Assembly (NCBI RefSeq): GCF_025151215.1 | Contig: NZ_CP102286.1 | Location: 2,666,001-2,730,000 of the forward strand | From: Parabacteroides merdae ATCC 43184 | Lineage (GTDB): Bacteria > Bacteroidota > Bacteroidia > Bacteroidales > Tannerellaceae | Direction: 5' to 3' | DNA length: 64,000 nt | Part shown: piece after piece, positions 1-8,277 of the stretch | Layout of the letters: each line of letters opens with the position of its first letter | How positions within the stretch are numbered: position 1 is the first letter of the stretch | Position numbers and translations under genes: made by a program | The notes under the pieces: model-generated | What the model saw: the letters and a program-made list of their open reading frames with translations, nothing else | What the model was told of the DNA's origin: nothing | Database searches by the model: none

Positions 1-810
1 CTGGCATTCGCAGAAGATATAGGTGATGGCGACCATACGACTTTATGTTGTATTCCGGCTACGGAAATGGGGAAGAGCCAGCTGATCGTGAAGGAAGACG
101 GCGTATTGGCCGGGGTCGAAATGGCTGAACGTATTTTCCACACATTCGATCCGGATCTGAAAATGACGACATTCATCCACGACGGAGCCGAAGTGAAGAA
201 AGGCGATATCGCTTTCGTAGTCGAAGGTAAGGTACAGTCTTTGCTGCAAACGGAACGCCTGATGCTCAATGTCATGCAACGCATGAGTGGTATTGCAACC
301 ACGACACGCAAATATGTCAAAGCATTGGAAGGAACGAAAACACGCGTACTGGATACGCGTAAGACGACTCCGGGCCTGCGCATGGTCGAGAAAGAAGCAG
401 TTAAAATCGGTGGAGGTGTCAACCATCGTATCGGGTTGTTCGATATGATTTTGCTGAAGGACAACCATGTGGACTTTGCCGGCGGTATCGAAGCGGCCAT
501 CACACGCTGCCATCAGTATCTGAAAGAGAAAAACAAGGATTTGAAGATTGAAATCGAGGTTCGTAACTTCGACGAGTTACAGGAAGCAATGCGTGTCGGC
601 GGTATCGACCGTATCATGCTGGACAACTTCAATATCGAGAATACGAAGAAAGCCGTCGAAATGGTTGCCGGACGTTACGAGCTGGAATCTTCAGGTGGCA
701 TCACATTCGCCACGCTTCGCGATTATGCCGAATGCGGTGTGGATTATATCTCAGTCGGAGCCCTGACACACTCTGTCAAGGGGCTGGATATGAGCTTTAA
801 GGCTTGCTAA
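1..810 (+). CDS. nadC: Nicotinate-nucleotide pyrophosphorylase (quinolinate phosphoribosyltransferase), 5' truncated
   Basis: NadC makes nicotinate mononucleotide from quinolinate and PRPP in de novo NAD synthesis, in the cytoplasm. The frame is open from base 1 and already encodes the conserved EDIGDGDHTT segment, so the true start lies upstream of the window; an internal Met at base 67 is not the start. Family motifs seen are DTRKTTPGLR, the basic phosphate-binding stretch GGGVNHRIGLFD, and LKDNH. The C-terminal SSGGIT and VDYISVGALTHS match the closing strands of the type II PRTase barrel. About 15-20 N-terminal residues appear to be missing. It converges on the acyltransferase gene that ends at 838. 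Confidence 0.96.
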   Translation: MAFAEDIGDGDHTTLCCIPATEMGKSQLIVKEDGVLAGVEMAERIFHTFDPDLKMTTFIHDGAEVKKGDIAFVVEGKVQSLLQTERLMLNVMQRMSGIATTTRKYVKALEGTKTRVLDTRKTTPGLRMVEKEAVKIGGGVNHRIGLFDMILLKDNHVDFAGGIEAAITRCHQYLKEKNKDLKIEIEVRNFDELQEAMRVGGIDRIMLDNFNIENTKKAVEMVAGRYELESSGGITFATLRDYAECGVDYISVGALTHSVKGLDMSFKAC

Positions 811-837
811 AGACATTAAGGCGGGCGGATCTCGTCT

Positions 838-1413
838 CTACGAAATACGCGTCACGATGCCCCCCTCTAACAGGTATTGCTGATTGCTTTCCGAGCATGT
901 GGCGATACCTTTTTCATTGAAGGAGAGGCGATGCCCGTATTCGCTCACCCAACCGATCTGACGGGAAGGATTGCCGACAACCAAAGCGTATGGCGGAATA
1001 TCTTTAGTGACCACGGCCCCTGCGCCGATCATAGCATATTCGCCGATCGTATGGCCGCAAACGATCGTTGCATTCGCACCAATAGAAGCTCCTTTGCCGA
1101 CATGTGTTTTCAAATATTGGTCTTTACGGGAAACGGCACTGCGGGGATTGACCACATTTGTAAAAACGCAGCTGGGTCCTAAAAAAACATCATCCCCACA
1201 AGTCACGCCGGTATAGACGGAGACATTGTTTTGTACCTTCACATTATTCCCTAAAACCACCAGAGGAGAGATCACGACATTCTGCCCGATATTACAATTC
1301 CGACCGATTGTGCACCCCGGCATAATATGGGAAAAATGCCAGATGTGTGTGCCGTCTCCAATTGTGCATCCGGGATCGATAACGGCTGTTTCATGTGCCT
1401 TATAAGTTTCCAT
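838..1413 (-). CDS. Hexapeptide-repeat N-acetyltransferase (WbpD/WlbB-like)
   Basis: A 191-residue acyltransferase of the left-handed beta-helix fold. Isoleucine/valine-spaced hexapeptide repeats (for example CTIGDGTHIW, CTIGRNCNIG, VGKGASIGANATI) fill residues 10-160, and the closing AGAVVTKDIPPYALVVGNPSR is typical of sugar-nucleotide N-acetyltransferases such as WbpD/WlbB that acetylate a 3-amino-uronate in surface polysaccharide synthesis. The substrate is inferred from the family only. Its ATG directly follows the TAA of the upstream methyltransferase gene, so the two are probably translationally coupled. Such genes usually sit in O-antigen or capsule loci; no such locus is visible here. 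Confidence 0.85.
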   Translation of the reverse strand: METYKAHETAVIDPGCTIGDGTHIWHFSHIMPGCTIGRNCNIGQNVVISPLVVLGNNVKVQNNVSVYTGVTCGDDVFLGPSCVFTNVVNPRSAVSRKDQYLKTHVGKGASIGANATIVCGHTIGEYAMIGAGAVVTKDIPPYALVVGNPSRQIGWVSEYGHRLSFNEKGIATCSESNQQYLLEGGIVTRIS

Positions 1414-2115
1414 TTACTTATATATTAAGAAGATTGTCGGTTTCTTGCTCAAATCAGGAACCTTTCCAGCCCATTCTTTAACAGGACGCGTATGGATATA
1501 TTCATCTTCGCAAGTGATATTCGAAGCAATACACAATTTGGTCGAAGGACGGCACGTGCGGATCAACTCCTCCGCCAATTTATTATTGCGGTAAGGCGTT
1601 TCGATGAACAACTGCGTCTGGTTCTCCGAATAAATGCGCCCTTCCAGCTTCTTGATCGCATTCGTACGCTGTGAAGCATCGATCGGCAGATAGCCATGAA
1701 AAGCAAAGCTCTGCCCGTTAAAACCGGAACCCATCACCGACATCAGGATCGAAGAAGGGCCGACCAGCGGAACCACCTTGTAACCTTTACGCTGTGCAAT
1801 AGCCACCACATCTGCCCCCGGATCGGCAACCGCCGGGCAGCCGGCCTCCGAGATCACACCGACCGACTCGCCTTCCGCCAAAGGAGCCAGATAAGCGGCA
1901 ACGGCTTCGGCCGACGTATGCTTGTTCAATTCATAAAAGACAAGATTGTCAATCACGATCGAAGGCTCTGTCTTTTTCAGGAAACGGCGTGCCGTACGTA
2001 CATTTTCGACAATGAAATGACGGATGGAAAGGATAACCTCCCGGTTGTATTCGGGAAGGACCCGGCGATGTTCGACGTCGCCAAGCGTGACAGGGATGAG
2101 ATAGAGAGCGGACAT
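1414..2115 (-). CDS. SAM-dependent methyltransferase, tetrapyrrole-methylase fold (RsmI-like)
   Basis: A 233-residue protein of the tetrapyrrole methylase superfamily. ISEAGCPAVADPG and VPLVGPSSILMSVMGSGFNGQ correspond to the SAM-binding motifs of RsmI, the 16S rRNA C1402 2'-O-methyltransferase. It is shorter than classical RsmI (about 280 residues) and belongs to a second Bacteroidetes/gamma-proteobacterial group annotated only as SAM-dependent methyltransferase, so rRNA as substrate is inference. The N-terminal LYLIPVTLGD replaces the usual LYVVATPIGN. It leads a two-gene unit with the acyltransferase and is divergent from the rRNA methyltransferase at 2249. Confidence 0.85.
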   Translation of the reverse strand: MSALYLIPVTLGDVEHRRVLPEYNREVILSIRHFIVENVRTARRFLKKTEPSIVIDNLVFYELNKHTSAEAVAAYLAPLAEGESVGVISEAGCPAVADPGADVVAIAQRKGYKVVPLVGPSSILMSVMGSGFNGQSFAFHGYLPIDASQRTNAIKKLEGRIYSENQTQLFIETPYRNNKLAEELIRTCRPSTKLCIASNITCEDEYIHTRPVKEWAGKVPDLSKKPTIFLIYK

Positions 2116-2118
2116 GAA

Positions 2119-2207
2119 TTTATGATTTATGATTTATGATTTATGATTTATGACCATGATAAAAAAGGCGACATGGCCATAAATCATAAATCATAAATCT
2201 TAAATCT
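2119..2207. repeat. Heptamer-repeat hairpin (TTTATGA)n / (TCATAAA)n
   Basis: Five perfect tandem TTTATGA heptamers (2119-2153) are followed by a short centre with its own CCATG/CATGG stem (2154-2177) and then about four TCATAAA-type heptamers, the last ones drifting to TCTTAAA (2178-2207). The two arrays are complementary and can fold into one long AT-rich hairpin. It lies between two divergent start codons and so must also contain or separate their promoters. A second element with the same architecture but different heptamers is at 57139-57205. Confidence 0.85.
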
Positions 2208-2248
2208 TACGCAAAAGTAGTATTTTTGCCGAAAACAAGCGAAAAGAG

Positions 2249-3646
2249 ATGGCACTTCCGATAGATTTTATCACACGTACCCGTGCATTGCTGGGAAATG
2301 AGTTCGACAGTTTCGAAGCGGCGTTGCAGGCCGATGTCCCCGTCAGTATCCGTATCAACGAGAAGAAAGGCGCTCCTATCCCGGCAGCCGATACTCCGGA
2401 TAACCGGGTGGCGTGGTGCGATACAGGTTATTACCTGCCTGAAAGGCTTTCGTTTACCTTCGACCCGCTCTTCCATGCCGGCGCCTACTACGTGCAGGAA
2501 GCGTCGTCCATGTTTCTCGAACAAGTGATCCGCAGCCACGTGAAAACGCCTGTCCGATGCCTCGACCTCTGCGCCGCTCCGGGAGGCAAATCGACTCACC
2601 TGGCGGCTTGTCTGCCGGAAGGGAGCCTGCTGGTCAGCAATGAGGTGATCCGTAGCCGGAGTCATATCCTGGCGGAAAATATCGCCAAGTGGGGAAATCC
2701 GAATTGCGTCGTGACGAACAACGATCCGAAAGAGATCGGCCGCCTTACGCATTTCTTTGACGTGATCGTCGCCGACGTGCCCTGTTCCGGCGAAGGTATG
2801 TTTCGCAAAGATACCGACAGTACAGGCGAATGGAGCATCGCGAACGTCGCGCTCTGTGCCGGACGCGGGCGCCGCATCATCCACGACATCTGGAACGCGC
2901 TGAAACCCGGCGGTCTGCTGATCTATAGCACCTGTACCTACAACACGGAGGAGGATGAAGAGAACGTCCATCATATAACGGAAGAACTGGGAGCCGAAGC
3001 ACTGCCCATCCCCGCCGTAAAGGACGAATGGCAGATCACCGGCCCGTTGAAATATAACCATCCGGTCTATCGTTTTTTCCCGCACAAGACCAAGGGCGAA
3101 GGTTTCTTCCTCGCCGCCCTGCGCAAAGCGGATGGCGAAGCGGAAGAGATTCGATTCAAAAACAAGAATAAAAAAGAAAAGGGGAAAACGGCTCCTGCCA
3201 TCCCGAAAGCTGTCAAATCCTTTCTGTCGGACACGTCTTCTTTTTCACCCGAATGGAGCGGTAGTATCCTCAGGATGCTCCCCGAATCCGTCCGGGGGGC
3301 CTATCCCCTGCTTCGTGAGCACCTGCGCATTCTTTCGGCCGGCATCTGTATCGGCGAGGCGAAAGGAAAAGATTTCATCCCTGCCGAGGAGCTCGCACTC
3401 AGCACGGCTCTGCGTCCGGATGCTTTTCCCGTGGCTGATTTAGATTGGGACGATGCGATCCGGTATCTGAAAAAAGAAGCCCTGCTCCTACCCGCCGGTA
3501 CAGAGAAAGGCTACGTATTGGTCCGTCACAAAAAGTTTCCGCTCGGCTTCGCCAAACATCTCGGCAACCGCGCCAACAACCTCTACCCGCAGGAATGGCG
3601 CATCCGCACGGGGTATATACCGGAACAGGTGAAGACGTTCGAATAA
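2249..3646 (+). CDS. rsmF: rRNA cytosine-C5-methyltransferase, RsmF/NOL1-NOP2-Sun family
   Basis: A 465-residue m5C RNA methyltransferase. The SAM-binding LDLCAAPGGKSTHLA, the catalytic-loop Cys in VPCSGEGMFRKD and the second Cys in YSTCTYNTEEDEENV are the signature of the NSUN family. A C-terminal PUA-like extension (about residues 290-465, ending in HKKFPLGFAKHLGNRANNLYPQEWRI) and the overall length match RsmF, which methylates C1407 of 16S rRNA; target identity is inferred. The start at 2249 places MALPIDFITRTRALLG at the N-terminus as in homologues. It is noticeably more G+C-rich than the operon that follows. Confidence 0.9.
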   Translation: MALPIDFITRTRALLGNEFDSFEAALQADVPVSIRINEKKGAPIPAADTPDNRVAWCDTGYYLPERLSFTFDPLFHAGAYYVQEASSMFLEQVIRSHVKTPVRCLDLCAAPGGKSTHLAACLPEGSLLVSNEVIRSRSHILAENIAKWGNPNCVVTNNDPKEIGRLTHFFDVIVADVPCSGEGMFRKDTDSTGEWSIANVALCAGRGRRIIHDIWNALKPGGLLIYSTCTYNTEEDEENVHHITEELGAEALPIPAVKDEWQITGPLKYNHPVYRFFPHKTKGEGFFLAALRKADGEAEEIRFKNKNKKEKGKTAPAIPKAVKSFLSDTSSFSPEWSGSILRMLPESVRGAYPLLREHLRILSAGICIGEAKGKDFIPAEELALSTALRPDAFPVADLDWDDAIRYLKKEALLLPAGTEKGYVLVRHKKFPLGFAKHLGNRANNLYPQEWRIRTGYIPEQVKTFE

Positions 3647-3871
3647 TGTTGCACAACATAATAAAAAAGATTGTCATTCAAGAGGTTCATCCCAATAATA
3701 AACAGTAATTTTATACCGAACAAAATATAAACAGTATGGCAACAAAAAGCCACAAATGCACAGACAAATTCATGACACCAGGTAACACAATGGAGGTCGT
3801 TCAGGCGAGACGGTACTTTTTTTAGTTTTCCAAATAAGAGTTCTCTTTTATTCACATAAATTCTAAATCTT

Positions 3872-4336
3872 ATGAAAACAACTATTTTACAATCATTATT
3901 CAAAATTGCCTTGCTACTATTCGGCATGGTGGTCGGGGTCGGATGCGACGATTCGGACAATCCGGATAATAGAATACAAGAGGGGATAGAAATTTCCGGC
4001 ATACTAACAAAAACCGTAGAAAACGGTACAGAGATCAAGTACCCAACGGAGATAACCCCCTTCTTGACCTTAAGAAAAGATCTCACATTCGAAGGAGATG
4101 CCGTGTGCAACAGCATCAAAGGAGACTACAAATACAGTGCAGACAATGGGCAATTCAAAATCGAAGGTTTGATAGCGACTGAACTTGGATGTACATCCCC
4201 GCATCATGAAGCCGAAACAATGTATCTCGATTATTTCAGGAAAATCTCTTCCTTCAAGCAAGACAGGGAAAATGTCAGGTTCTATTTCGGGGAAAATAGC
4301 TATTTGGAGTATAAATCAATATCTGAAAAAAAATGA
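3872..4336 (+). CDS. META-domain (HslJ-like) lipoprotein
   Basis: A 154-residue protein with a lipoprotein signal peptide: Lys near the start, a hydrophobic core and a GVGC box with Cys25, followed by DDS, a plausible outer-membrane sorting signal. The rest fits a META/HslJ domain: LTLRKDLTFEGDAVCNSIKGDY, then FKIEGLIATELGC, then a YLDYFRKISSF helix and a final YLEYKSI strand. The two cysteines (in AVCNS and ELGCTS) are the pair said to form a disulphide in META proteins. The start is preceded by a 225-base spacer. The TGA stop overlaps the ATG of the next gene (ATGA), so it is probably co-translated with the protease; a role as a partner or inhibitor is inference. Confidence 0.75.
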   Translation: MKTTILQSLFKIALLLFGMVVGVGCDDSDNPDNRIQEGIEISGILTKTVENGTEIKYPTEITPFLTLRKDLTFEGDAVCNSIKGDYKYSADNGQFKIEGLIATELGCTSPHHEAETMYLDYFRKISSFKQDRENVRFYFGENSYLEYKSISEKK

Positions 4337-4602
4337 AAACAACAAGAACTTTTATCATCGTTTTAACCTTTGCCTGCGTTTCACTATTGGTAAATGCACA
4401 ACTCAGTACAAATGAATTACCATTCTCATTCAGAGTGGAAAATCAACATTTATTCATACAAAAGAACGCACAAATAAACTCCTATAAAGCACTACTTCCC
4501 AAAACGGTTGAAGAATTGAATACGGAAGATCAAGAAAACGAAGGAGACAATGAAAATGTACCACCTCGTTTTGGCTATCCTATACCTGTCAATGGGATAT
4601 GA
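4333..4602 (+). CDS. Secreted trypsin-like protease, N-terminal fragment (frameshifted)
   Basis: An 89-residue piece with a Sec signal peptide (hydrophobic core, VNAQ cleavage site near residue 22) and the start of a prodomain ending PPRFGYPIPVNG, where the frame hits TGA. In related lysyl-endopeptidase-like proteins a segment such as RFG-x-PIPV is followed directly by a GNW-x-x-L-x-NGD-x-LW block, which here begins the next frame. The two frames therefore look like one gene split at about 4594-4596. On its own this fragment has no catalytic residues. It overlaps the upstream lipoprotein stop by ATGA. Confidence 0.7.
   Translation: MKTTRTFIIVLTFACVSLLVNAQLSTNELPFSFRVENQHLFIQKNAQINSYKALLPKTVEELNTEDQENEGDNENVPPRFGYPIPVNGI
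4588..4602 (+). other. Frameshift site joining the two protease frames (GGG run with ATGA overlap)
   Basis: The upstream frame reads GTC AAT GGG ATA TGA and the downstream frame reads GAT ATG ACC across the same bases. Restoring one G in the GGG run at 4594-4596 gives a continuous N-G-D-M-T-N junction. Coincidentally or not, the TGA stop and the downstream ATG overlap as ATGA, which would permit reinitiation. It may be a real mutation, a phase-variable run (short), or a sequencing error. Confidence 0.7.
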
Positions 4603-6350
4603 CCAATGCTGGCAACTGGACTGTACTAACAAATGGAGACAAACTCTGGACAATGGAAATATCATCACCGAATGCTCTTTCCATAAACTTATTGTATGAC
4701 AAATTCTGGTTGCCAGAAGGAACTAGTCTGTTTTTATACAGTAAAGACAAAAAACAATATATGGGTGGCTTTACTTCTATTAATAATAAAGGAGACTCCA
4801 TTAATCTAAAAGGTTTTGCAACTGGTATTATTCAAGGAAGTAATGTCATTTTAGAATATTATCAACCTGCACATATCTCGCAAACCGCTATAATATCAAT
4901 ATGCAATGTTGTACATGGATATAAACCAATCGTTGCACCTGCAATCCTAACTCGTTCATTCGGAGGATCTGGCAATTGCCAAGTAAACATTAACTGTCCA
5001 GAAGGTGAAGATTGGCAAAAAGAAAAAAGAGCTATAGCTTTAATAGTAGTAAATGGATTCCGATATGCAACAGGAGCACTTCTTAACACAACGGCTAACG
5101 ATAAGCGGCCAATCTTTTTAACAGCAGATCATTGTCTCGGAGGATGGGGCAATTATAATATAAAATATGATGCTGTAACAAATCCAAACTTAAATCATTA
5201 CATGTTCTATTGGAATTATGAAAGTCCCTCATGTTCTCGTGGAGGAAGCGAACCCCAAATCCTATCGACTTCCGGAGCAACCATATTGGCAAATAATGAA
5301 TATTCCGATTTTGCACTATTATCCTTAAATGAAGATCCAAAGAATCTTTCCGGTTATGACCCTTATTATTTAGGTTGGGATAGAATAACGTCTTTAAGTT
5401 CCACCGGAGTTGTCGGTATCCACCACCCAAGTGGTGATGTTAAGAAAATAGCGACATCGTTTAACCTGCCGGCAAATACTACTCCATATTGGCGTGTTAA
5501 TTGGAGTCAAACAACAAACGGTTTTTCCGTAACAGAAGGAGGTTCTTCCGGATCACCTCTATTGACAAGAAATACACATCGAGTCATCGGCCAATTATTT
5601 GGTGGTTCAGATATCAACTGCAATAATCCTGCAGCAGACTATGCTATCTACGGCCAATTTCATCTTTCTTGGGATTACGGAACCAATCCTCAACGTCGTC
5701 TGAAAGACTGGCTTGATCCTAATAACACGGGAGCCCAATTCGTAGATGGCATCCCTGTTCCAGAACCGGAGCCAGACCCAGATCCTTATGTTATCCATAT
5801 AAATGGCAGTTTTTATCAACTGAATTGCCCGTTATTAGAAAATCAAAAAGTAACTGTCGACCACTGGGGCGGTGCTTACGACGTTTGTAAAAACCAAGAA
5901 GTTGTTTTGGAATTTACTTCCAACAAAAAGAATCTGACATGCAGTTTATGGGACGGAACAGGCCCATTCTATCTGCAATACTTTCCACGAGGAGATTACT
6001 ACACACTTTCTTGTACACCACAAAGCGATATATTCGAACTTTCCTTCACAGACGGGAATATAACTGAATATATAGCTTTTGAAACACAGGACTATTATAC
6101 GATCTCTTATAGCAACTCATCTCAACTAATACAAATAGACATTAATGAGGATATGGCAAGAATGAAAAACAGCAGTTCATACAAAGTTGCGATTTATAAT
6201 CAGACAGGCTCATTAATGAAACAGGTCTCTATGGCAAATAAAACAATCTCCATAAATACTACGGAGTTTCCCAATGGAATTTATTTCATACACCTCATGG
6301 ATAACACAGGTGAAAAGATCGGTTCGAAGAAGATATCAATCAGCCACTAA
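4599..6350 (+). CDS. Trypsin-like (lysyl endopeptidase-type) serine protease with T9SS sorting domain
   Basis: A 583-residue S1-type protease body lacking its own signal peptide because of the frameshift upstream. Residues 1-80 finish the N-terminal beta domain (NGDKLWTMEI, LPEGTSLFLYS). The catalytic triad is intact: His178 in LTADHC, Asp237 in EYSDFALL, Ser317 in GGSSGSPLL. A proline/acidic linker (PVPEPEPDPDP, about 385-395) leads to a beta-rich domain, and the last ~75 residues (YKVAIYNQTGSLMKQV ... FPNGIYFIHLMD ... KKISIS) form a type A type-IX-secretion C-terminal domain. Cargo would be exported and released or anchored at the surface. If translated only by reinitiation it would stay in the cytoplasm. 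The region is more A+T-rich than its neighbours. Confidence 0.85.
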   Translation: MTNAGNWTVLTNGDKLWTMEISSPNALSINLLYDKFWLPEGTSLFLYSKDKKQYMGGFTSINNKGDSINLKGFATGIIQGSNVILEYYQPAHISQTAIISICNVVHGYKPIVAPAILTRSFGGSGNCQVNINCPEGEDWQKEKRAIALIVVNGFRYATGALLNTTANDKRPIFLTADHCLGGWGNYNIKYDAVTNPNLNHYMFYWNYESPSCSRGGSEPQILSTSGATILANNEYSDFALLSLNEDPKNLSGYDPYYLGWDRITSLSSTGVVGIHHPSGDVKKIATSFNLPANTTPYWRVNWSQTTNGFSVTEGGSSGSPLLTRNTHRVIGQLFGGSDINCNNPAADYAIYGQFHLSWDYGTNPQRRLKDWLDPNNTGAQFVDGIPVPEPEPDPDPYVIHINGSFYQLNCPLLENQKVTVDHWGGAYDVCKNQEVVLEFTSNKKNLTCSLWDGTGPFYLQYFPRGDYYTLSCTPQSDIFELSFTDGNITEYIAFETQDYYTISYSNSSQLIQIDINEDMARMKNSSSYKVAIYNQTGSLMKQVSMANKTISINTTEFPNGIYFIHLMDNTGEKIGSKKISISH

Positions 6351-6356
6351 TCTTAA

Positions 6357-6406
6357 TAAAAGGAAGGGGGGAAAACATTATCCATCTTCTCCCCTCCCTT
6401 TTCTTT
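6357..6406. terminator. Bidirectional terminator-like hairpin between convergent genes
   Basis: A purine-rich arm (AAAAGGAAGGGGGG) pairs with CCCCTCCCTTTTC across a short loop, followed by a T-rich stretch on the plus strand and preceded by A's that read as T's on the minus strand. It lies between the protease stop and the DUF4837 stop and could serve both. Confidence 0.7.
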
Positions 6407-6411
6407 TTCCG

Positions 6412-7416
6412 TCAATCCATGCAAAACGTATAGAGCGAAGCTTCGCCCCGCCGGAGCAGTTTCGCTTTTTTCGTACCCGGGGCATAAACGAAGGTTTCCG
6501 CCACGACAACCCTCTGGTTCTTTTCATCGAGATGGGCATGGCTGACAAACGGGCCGCCCATCATGTCGCCTTCCATCTCCCATAAGCCTCGCACGACTCC
6601 ACAGTATTCCCCGTTCTTCGAGATTGCCTCGTAAGAGGGGGTAAAACGCTTTTCGGTCGTCATATAAGAACCGGGAAACGCCCCCTGTATATGTTCTCCC
6701 AAAACGGAATCGCGCATGGCGACCAGATAATCCAACGTAAACGTGCGTCCGCTGACATAAGGAAAACTATACACGACCATATCGATCCGTCCTCTCGTGC
6801 CATGATCAGTCACCCAAAAGAAATCTGCCGTATCTTTGTAAGAACACATCTCTTCCGGAGCATACAGCTGCGCATTGAAACGTGCCCTCACTTTGTCATT
6901 CACCCAGACGCTATGCGAACTTTCCAGATAATCGGCCTGCCGTTCCCGTTCTTTCTCTCCCAACCAAGCAACCAATGATGTGCCTTGTTTTTCCAAGTAT
7001 TCAGCCAAAATCCGGGAAGAAGGAGCGTTGAGCGTAACCACTTCCTGCCCCGTAGCCCACCGGTCTTTTTCCTTATGTACAGACACTTTTGTATAAAGGG
7101 ATTCATCGATTCGGACATGGATAATGTTGCGGACATAATGCAGCAGACCGTTAAACTGGAAAGGCTCGGCATACGTCACCCGCATGGCCGGCTCATTCTG
7201 CGGCAGTCCCGGAATAGGAGCAGTCAGTTGGTCGTACAGTAACCGACCCGCTTCCCCTTTCCACGCATCTTTGTCCATTACCACCAATACTTCATAAGCA
7301 AAACCAGTTGCCCTCTTCATAAAGATAGACTGTTTAGCCAGTTTGGATGACCGATTACAAGCGGTCCCCCCTATCAGGACGATCAGAATCAAAGTTAATA
7401 GAAATCGCGTTCTCAT
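6412..7416 (-). CDS. DUF4837 family lipoprotein
   Basis: A 334-residue protein with a lipoprotein signal (hydrophobic residues 5-18, GGTAC box, Cys20). After it come AYEVLVVMDKDAWKGEAG, LPQNEPAMRVTYA and an HVRNIIHVRID-like segment characteristic of DUF4837, a Bacteroidetes envelope family of unknown function. The C-terminal half keeps GSYMTTEKRFTP and LRGLWEMEGDMMGGPFVSHA-type motifs (residues about 235-290). Transcribed alone, convergent with the protease. No biochemical role can be assigned. Confidence 0.88.
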   Translation of the reverse strand: MRTRFLLTLILIVLIGGTACNRSSKLAKQSIFMKRATGFAYEVLVVMDKDAWKGEAGRLLYDQLTAPIPGLPQNEPAMRVTYAEPFQFNGLLHYVRNIIHVRIDESLYTKVSVHKEKDRWATGQEVVTLNAPSSRILAEYLEKQGTSLVAWLGEKERERQADYLESSHSVWVNDKVRARFNAQLYAPEEMCSYKDTADFFWVTDHGTRGRIDMVVYSFPYVSGRTFTLDYLVAMRDSVLGEHIQGAFPGSYMTTEKRFTPSYEAISKNGEYCGVVRGLWEMEGDMMGGPFVSHAHLDEKNQRVVVAETFVYAPGTKKAKLLRRGEASLYTFCMD

Positions 7417-7606
7417 ATCATTCCTCTATTAGATTATCTTAAAAAACTAAATTTACACGAAACAAAGATAGAGAGGAAGAAAAAGAAAGAAAAGAGACGA
7501 TGCCGGACAAGTGAGACACCGGATAACAAACTAATATACAACCATATAAACCAATCAAAAAGTAACAAATATCCAATTTGGCGGACAATCCGTCCCTTTC
7601 CGGTCC

Positions 7607-8272
7607 TTAATAAAGACGAATAAATTGATCCAAATCGACCTTCTCATCCAGTCGGAGCTTCTTCTTCAACCGGTTTTTCGATTTGGTCAGTGCTTCCGAA
7701 GTATTATTGAAAACAGCCAATTGTTCCTTCCGCGAGAAGTTCCATTTGACCAGACAGCAGATTTCCTGTTCATGGCGGGTAATCCCTCGCTTCTCCTTCA
7801 AGTCGGACAAGACATGGTGGAAAAGGATATCGGTCAGATGGAACAGCCCATTCCATTCCTCGCGGGTAAGGTTCGTGCGAAGCGGATCCTCTTTCAACTG
7901 GACCAGCATCGAAAGGGAATCGGACTGGCATTCGTTTTCAACCGATAAGGAGGAAATTATCCGCTCGCTCTCCCGGAGTTTCTGCTGGTAGAACTCAAGG
8001 TCAGACATCCGTTCCTTATAGTGTTCGGATTCGGATGCCGAATGCAACAAGTCTTCTTCCAACTGCTTCACCTGCCTGGCATATTCGTAACGTTCCTTTT
8101 GCCAACGGCAGATGGCCGCTTTATTCCGTTTCAGCTTCTCCTTCACCAACCGAAAGCGTTCTTGTCTGCCACCCGTACGAAACCCGACCGCAAATCCGAG
8201 CAAGGCTCCTGCGATCAGGGCGACAAAACATAAGGTAAATAATACGAATGTCCAGGGAAAAGGAAGATCCAT
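7607..8272 (-). CDS. Membrane-anchored coiled-coil protein with C-terminal LuxR-like HTH
   Basis: A 221-residue protein. Residues 7-30 are a single transmembrane helix (FVLFTLCFVALIAGALLG), residues 35-120 are highly charged and predicted coiled coil, and the C-terminal ~65 residues (ITRHEQEICCLVKWNFSRKEQLAVFNNTSEALTKS) resemble the LuxR/GerE helix-turn-helix: a T-x-x-E-x-x-I-C entry, then N-x-S-x-x-A-L-x-x-x. It may be a membrane-tethered transcription factor; that is inference. Its start lies five bases after the ppk1 stop, so it is probably co-transcribed with ppk1. Exact family not recognised. Confidence 0.6.
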   Translation of the reverse strand: MDLPFPWTFVLFTLCFVALIAGALLGFAVGFRTGGRQERFRLVKEKLKRNKAAICRWQKERYEYARQVKQLEEDLLHSASESEHYKERMSDLEFYQQKLRESERIISSLSVENECQSDSLSMLVQLKEDPLRTNLTREEWNGLFHLTDILFHHVLSDLKEKRGITRHEQEICCLVKWNFSRKEQLAVFNNTSEALTKSKNRLKKKLRLDEKVDLDQFIRLY

Positions 8273-8277
8273 ACCGT

